Shown in pieces: positions 63,901-64,000 of a stretch of DNA of 64,000 nucleotides; the first letter of the stretch is position 1; every line of letters begins with the position of its first letter. The DNA comes from Mortierella alpina (lineage: Eukaryota > Mortierellomycota > Mortierellomycetes > Mortierellales > Mortierellaceae). The DNA lies in the NCBI GenBank assembly GCA_029449245.1, contig JANATF010000014.1, forward strand, positions 934,501 to 998,500, in the 5' to 3' direction. The position numbers and the translations under genes were made by a program. A model generated the notes under the pieces. That model saw only the letters and a program-made list of their open reading frames with translations, was not told where the DNA came from and made no database searches.

Positions 63901-64000
63901 CTTAACGACAATGTTGCCTTTGTCAGTAAACTTGATCGCATTGCTCAGCAGGTTGAGAAGAATCTGTCGGATCCGGACCAGATCTCCTAGAACCTGCATC
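60962..64000 (-). CDS. Hybrid sensor histidine kinase, C-terminal part
   Basis: Gene runs off the right edge; two exons visible, 64000-63463 and 63352-60962. HATPase domain: N box RQILLNLLSNAIKFT, G1 box VDQGCGIPAE, F box LFKSFSQADDS and G2 box GGTGLGLAISKKLVELM, with a roughly 80-residue low-complexity insert before G1. The catalytic domain ends at GVGSTFYFTTLL across the intron. A degenerate receiver-like region follows (LLILDD..VDVIMVDVD), then a canonical receiver domain: CLLVDDNPVNQ, phosphoacceptor Asp in IIFIDVWMPVKDG, MTACVMPGD and LSKPIKKEEL (about 62,395-61,985). Unusually, about 330 more residues follow, with Lys/Arg and Asp/Glu-rich blocks. It would phosphorelay to an HPt protein; input domain not visible. 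Confidence 0.93.

Overview
The window is nuclear DNA of a filamentous fungus. Nearly every gene has several short introns with GT..AG (twice GC..AG) borders, and many of these introns carry long poly(T) runs. Predicted families include a hybrid histidine kinase, an Arn/SIT siderophore transporter, a Lag1-type ceramide synthase, a cytochrome b5-fused desaturase, large F-box proteins and a PRL phosphatase. The compact genes, base composition and gene set suggest an early-diverging lineage such as Mortierellomycotina (Mortierella or Linnemannia type). That placement is inference from the sequence; no search was run. Exon structures were read by hand from splice signals, reading phase and conserved motifs.

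Layout. 1-13 kb: start of a sphingolipid-type desaturase (minus), a long intergenic gap, TRM10 (minus), a large C2H2 transcription factor that also carries an Spt23/Mga2-like region (minus, with possible far-upstream exons), and a small YdcZ-type membrane protein (minus). 13-18 kb is gene-poor and holds a roughly 397-bp spaced duplication and one copy of a dispersed repeat. 18-46 kb is a dense block: secreted beta-helix protein, low-complexity orphan, DCAF6/8-like WD40 protein, EBP1/PA2G4, small membrane protein, USP deubiquitinase, RING E3, polytopic membrane protein, FHA protein, Sec14-like protein, ceramide synthase and siderophore transporter. 46-54 kb is again gene-poor; a second copy of the dispersed repeat is split there by a segment carrying an F-box gene. 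54-64 kb holds a PRL phosphatase, an F-box/WD40 protein, an RPAIN homologue and the 3' part of a hybrid histidine kinase.

Functionally the window is mostly housekeeping and regulatory: ubiquitin handling (two F-box proteins, a RING protein, a USP, a CUL4-type WD40 receptor), sphingolipid and lipid metabolism (desaturase, ceramide synthase, Sec14), RNA and ribosome biology (Trm10, EBP1), genome maintenance (RPAIN, FHA) and signalling (histidine kinase, PRL). There is no obvious biosynthetic cluster. The most unusual items are the F-box gene sitting inside a split repeat, the combined Spt23-like/C2H2 factor, and a paired iron-GATA motif upstream of the siderophore transporter.
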